64,000 nt of DNA from Clostridia bacterium (lineage in GTDB: Bacteria > Bacillota > Clostridia > UMGS1883 > UMGS1540): positions 20,514 to 84,513 of the forward strand of contig JAFZQX010000040.1 of assembly GCA_017620205.1 (NCBI GenBank), read 5' to 3'. The notes beneath the pieces are model-generated. The model saw nothing but the letters and a program-made list of their open reading frames with translations, ran no database searches and was not told the DNA's origin. A program made the position numbers and the translations under genes. How positions within the stretch are numbered: position 1 is the first letter of the stretch; every line of letters starts with the position of its first letter. Shown piece after piece: positions 62,892-64,000 of the stretch.

Positions 62892-63764
62892 TTATACAAG
62901 TCCCATTGATTTGTTAATAGATGAGCCGTACTTCTTTTTGAATTTTGACGGCGACATCCCTTGCTTTTTCGTAAAGACTTTAATAAAATACTTAATGTCG
63001 GTATATCCTACAAGATTAGATATTTCGTCTATTGACCTGTTAGTCTGAATAAGAAGTGATGCGGCTTCGTTAATCCGGATTTTTTGTTGGAAAGACTTAA
63101 AAGATTCCCCGGTTTCTGCCTTGAATTTTTTACTCAAATACGGAATGCTGTAACTGAGTCTTTCGGCCAACACCTGTAATACGTTGTGTTCTGCGTAATG
63201 AATGGATACATAATCCTTTACTGTTTCGGAAATGTATGTGCTTGTTCCTTCGCCGGGATTTAGAGACCTTACCGTAAGCAGAATTATAACATTTAAAAGC
63301 CTTCTCGAAATTATTTCGTATTTATAATCCTTTTTCTTGTATTCGTCCTGAAGCAGCAGAAAAAGCTGTCTTACCATACCTGTGCTGTCGTAATATATTC
63401 TGCTGACCTGATCCGGCATTATATTGCTTGAATTAATATTGAAAGACGGATTTTGCAAACATTCATAAAACGAATTTGCTGTAGCGCAGGGGTATGGAAA
63501 ACTGGCGGTGAAAATACAGTTGATTATAGATAAATCTTCCGTTCCGATTTTGATGTATTGGTGTCTGCTGCCGGGCTCTATGACAACATATTCGTTTTCT
63601 TTTATCAGCTCTGATTTTCCGTTTAGTATGTGTATAGCTTTTCCGGAAAGGGTATATGCTATTTCAATAAACGAATGTGTGTGCATTTCGCATTTAGAAA
63701 GGTCTTTTTTATAATCTATACCGAAATTTCTGTTATTTATGAGAACAGTATTTAATTCCTTCAT
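62892..63764 (-). CDS. AraC-family regulator with cupin sensor
   Basis: 290 residues. Cupin sensor (about 15-110: H-T-H-S-F-I-E-I-A-Y, E-N-E-Y-V-V-I-E-P-G-S-R-H-Q-Y) and a C-terminal double helix-turn-helix (about 190-285: L-A-E-R-L-S-Y-S-I-P-Y-L-S-K-K-F-K, V-G-Y-T-D-I-K-Y-F-I-K-V-F...M-S-P-S-K-F-K-K-K-Y). Convergent with the glycosidase genes. RBS GGAGG before the ATG at 63764. Likely a sugar-responsive activator of this locus or of the divergent gene beyond the right edge. Inducer unknown. Confidence 0.92.
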   Translation of the reverse strand: MKELNTVLINNRNFGIDYKKDLSKCEMHTHSFIEIAYTLSGKAIHILNGKSELIKENEYVVIEPGSRHQYIKIGTEDLSIINCIFTASFPYPCATANSFYECLQNPSFNINSSNIMPDQVSRIYYDSTGMVRQLFLLLQDEYKKKDYKYEIISRRLLNVIILLTVRSLNPGEGTSTYISETVKDYVSIHYAEHNVLQVLAERLSYSIPYLSKKFKAETGESFKSFQQKIRINEAASLLIQTNRSIDEISNLVGYTDIKYFIKVFTKKQGMSPSKFKKKYGSSINKSMGLV

Positions 63765-63803
63765 TAAAACAACCTCCGGAATCAGTTGCGATTGTTAAAC
63801 TTA

Positions 63804-63832
63804 ATTGTACCACAATAATACTATAATGTCAA
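63804..63832 (-). promoter_or_regulatory. Promoter of the AraC gene
   Basis: Minus strand TTGACA (plus 63827-63832), 17-base spacer, TACAAT (plus 63804-63809), 40 bases before the start codon. Confidence 0.82.
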
Positions 63833-63846
63833 TCAAATGATTTGGG

Positions 63847-63875
63847 TTGCTTAACAATTTATGTAGGTTTACAAT
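63847..63875 (+). promoter_or_regulatory. Probable divergent promoter for a gene beyond the right edge
   Basis: TTGCTT (63847-63852), 17-base spacer, TACAAT (63870-63875). The remaining 125 bases up to the window end hold no start codon with a clear RBS; a gene probably begins just beyond 64000, where GCAGAAAG ends the sequence. Confidence 0.45.
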
Positions 63876-64000
63876 AGATGTGTTACATTCCGGCATATTT
63901 TCATACGAGTAAACTCATATAAAAATATGTCGGCTAAAAAAGTAGCGAACAGAAACTTTTTGTGTTAAAGTTTAAGTACCACCAAAAACCACGCAGAAAG

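Noticed and set aside
62850..62894. Small gene between GH106 and the AraC gene
   Set aside because: Only about 40 bases, fully used by a bidirectional terminator.
1..64000. CRISPR arrays, tRNA or rRNA genes, transposases, phage genes
   Set aside because: I saw no regular spaced repeats, no cloverleaf-like GTTCGANNC segments apart from the riboswitch GCGAATCC, and no mobile-element proteins.

Overview
The window looks like the chromosome of an anaerobic, low-to-medium GC, Gram-positive Clostridia-type bacterium. Pointers are strong AGGAGG-type ribosome binding sites, near-consensus TTGACA-17-TATAAT promoters, secreted proteins with S-layer-homology (SLH) repeats, reverse rubrerythrin (a strict-anaerobe oxygen-defence enzyme), a Cys4 type L33, and an L10 leader of Firmicutes type. 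Species cannot be told from sequence alone. No phage, plasmid, insertion sequence, CRISPR array, rRNA or tRNA was seen.

Region 1 (1-4.2 kb, minus strand) is a housekeeping block transcribed as rpmG-secE-nusG-rplK-rplA-rplJ-rplL from a good promoter at 4141-4169, with L1-type operators before rplK and rplA and an L10 leader attenuator before rplJ. rpoB does not follow rplL. A terminator-like structure, then a structured leader and the first 16 codons of a probable membrane transporter, occupy the left edge. Region 2 (4.2-7.5 kb, minus) holds a three-gene SPFH / TPM / zinc-ribbon cluster.

Region 3 (7.6-16.1 kb, plus) holds tRNA modification (tcdA, mnmA), an XRE-cupin regulator with an acyl-CoA synthetase, a CDF metal transporter, a flavodoxin, two tandem HAD phosphatases and an M19 dipeptidase. 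Region 4 (16.2-20.7 kb) carries a cobalamin riboswitch that controls a 1033-residue secreted protein built like vertebrate intrinsic factor/transcobalamin (helical toroid plus DUF4430 domains), followed by reverse rubrerythrin.

Region 5 (20.7-62.9 kb) is a large carbohydrate-use locus. Its intracellular part has a two-domain class II aldolase, two esterase-like hydrolases, L-rhamnose isomerase and a RhaE-like aldolase beside a divergent AraC regulator. Next comes a long operon of an FAD oxidoreductase, an unrecognised TIM-barrel-like protein, a GH38-type protein whose catalytic Asp is replaced, tagaturonate reductase, altronate dehydratase, uronate isomerase and a CapA-type phosphatase, and then a GH78 rhamnosidase. 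Its surface part (40.7-55.6 kb) has five secreted proteins: two beta-rich paralogues (one with SLH repeats), two GH39-like glycosidase paralogues and a second SLH protein. These are followed by an ABC sugar importer (binding protein and two permeases, no ATPase), a cytoplasmic GH39-like enzyme, a GH106-type rhamnosidase and a convergent AraC regulator. Together they fit uptake and breakdown of a rhamnose- and uronate-containing plant glycan (rhamnogalacturonan-like or rhamnose-capped arabinogalactan-like): surface enzymes cut it, the importer brings oligosaccharides in, cytoplasmic rhamnosidases and other enzymes release rhamnose and uronic acid, and these enter the isomerase/aldolase and Uxa routes. 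No rhamnulokinase, KDG kinase or KDPG aldolase is in the window.
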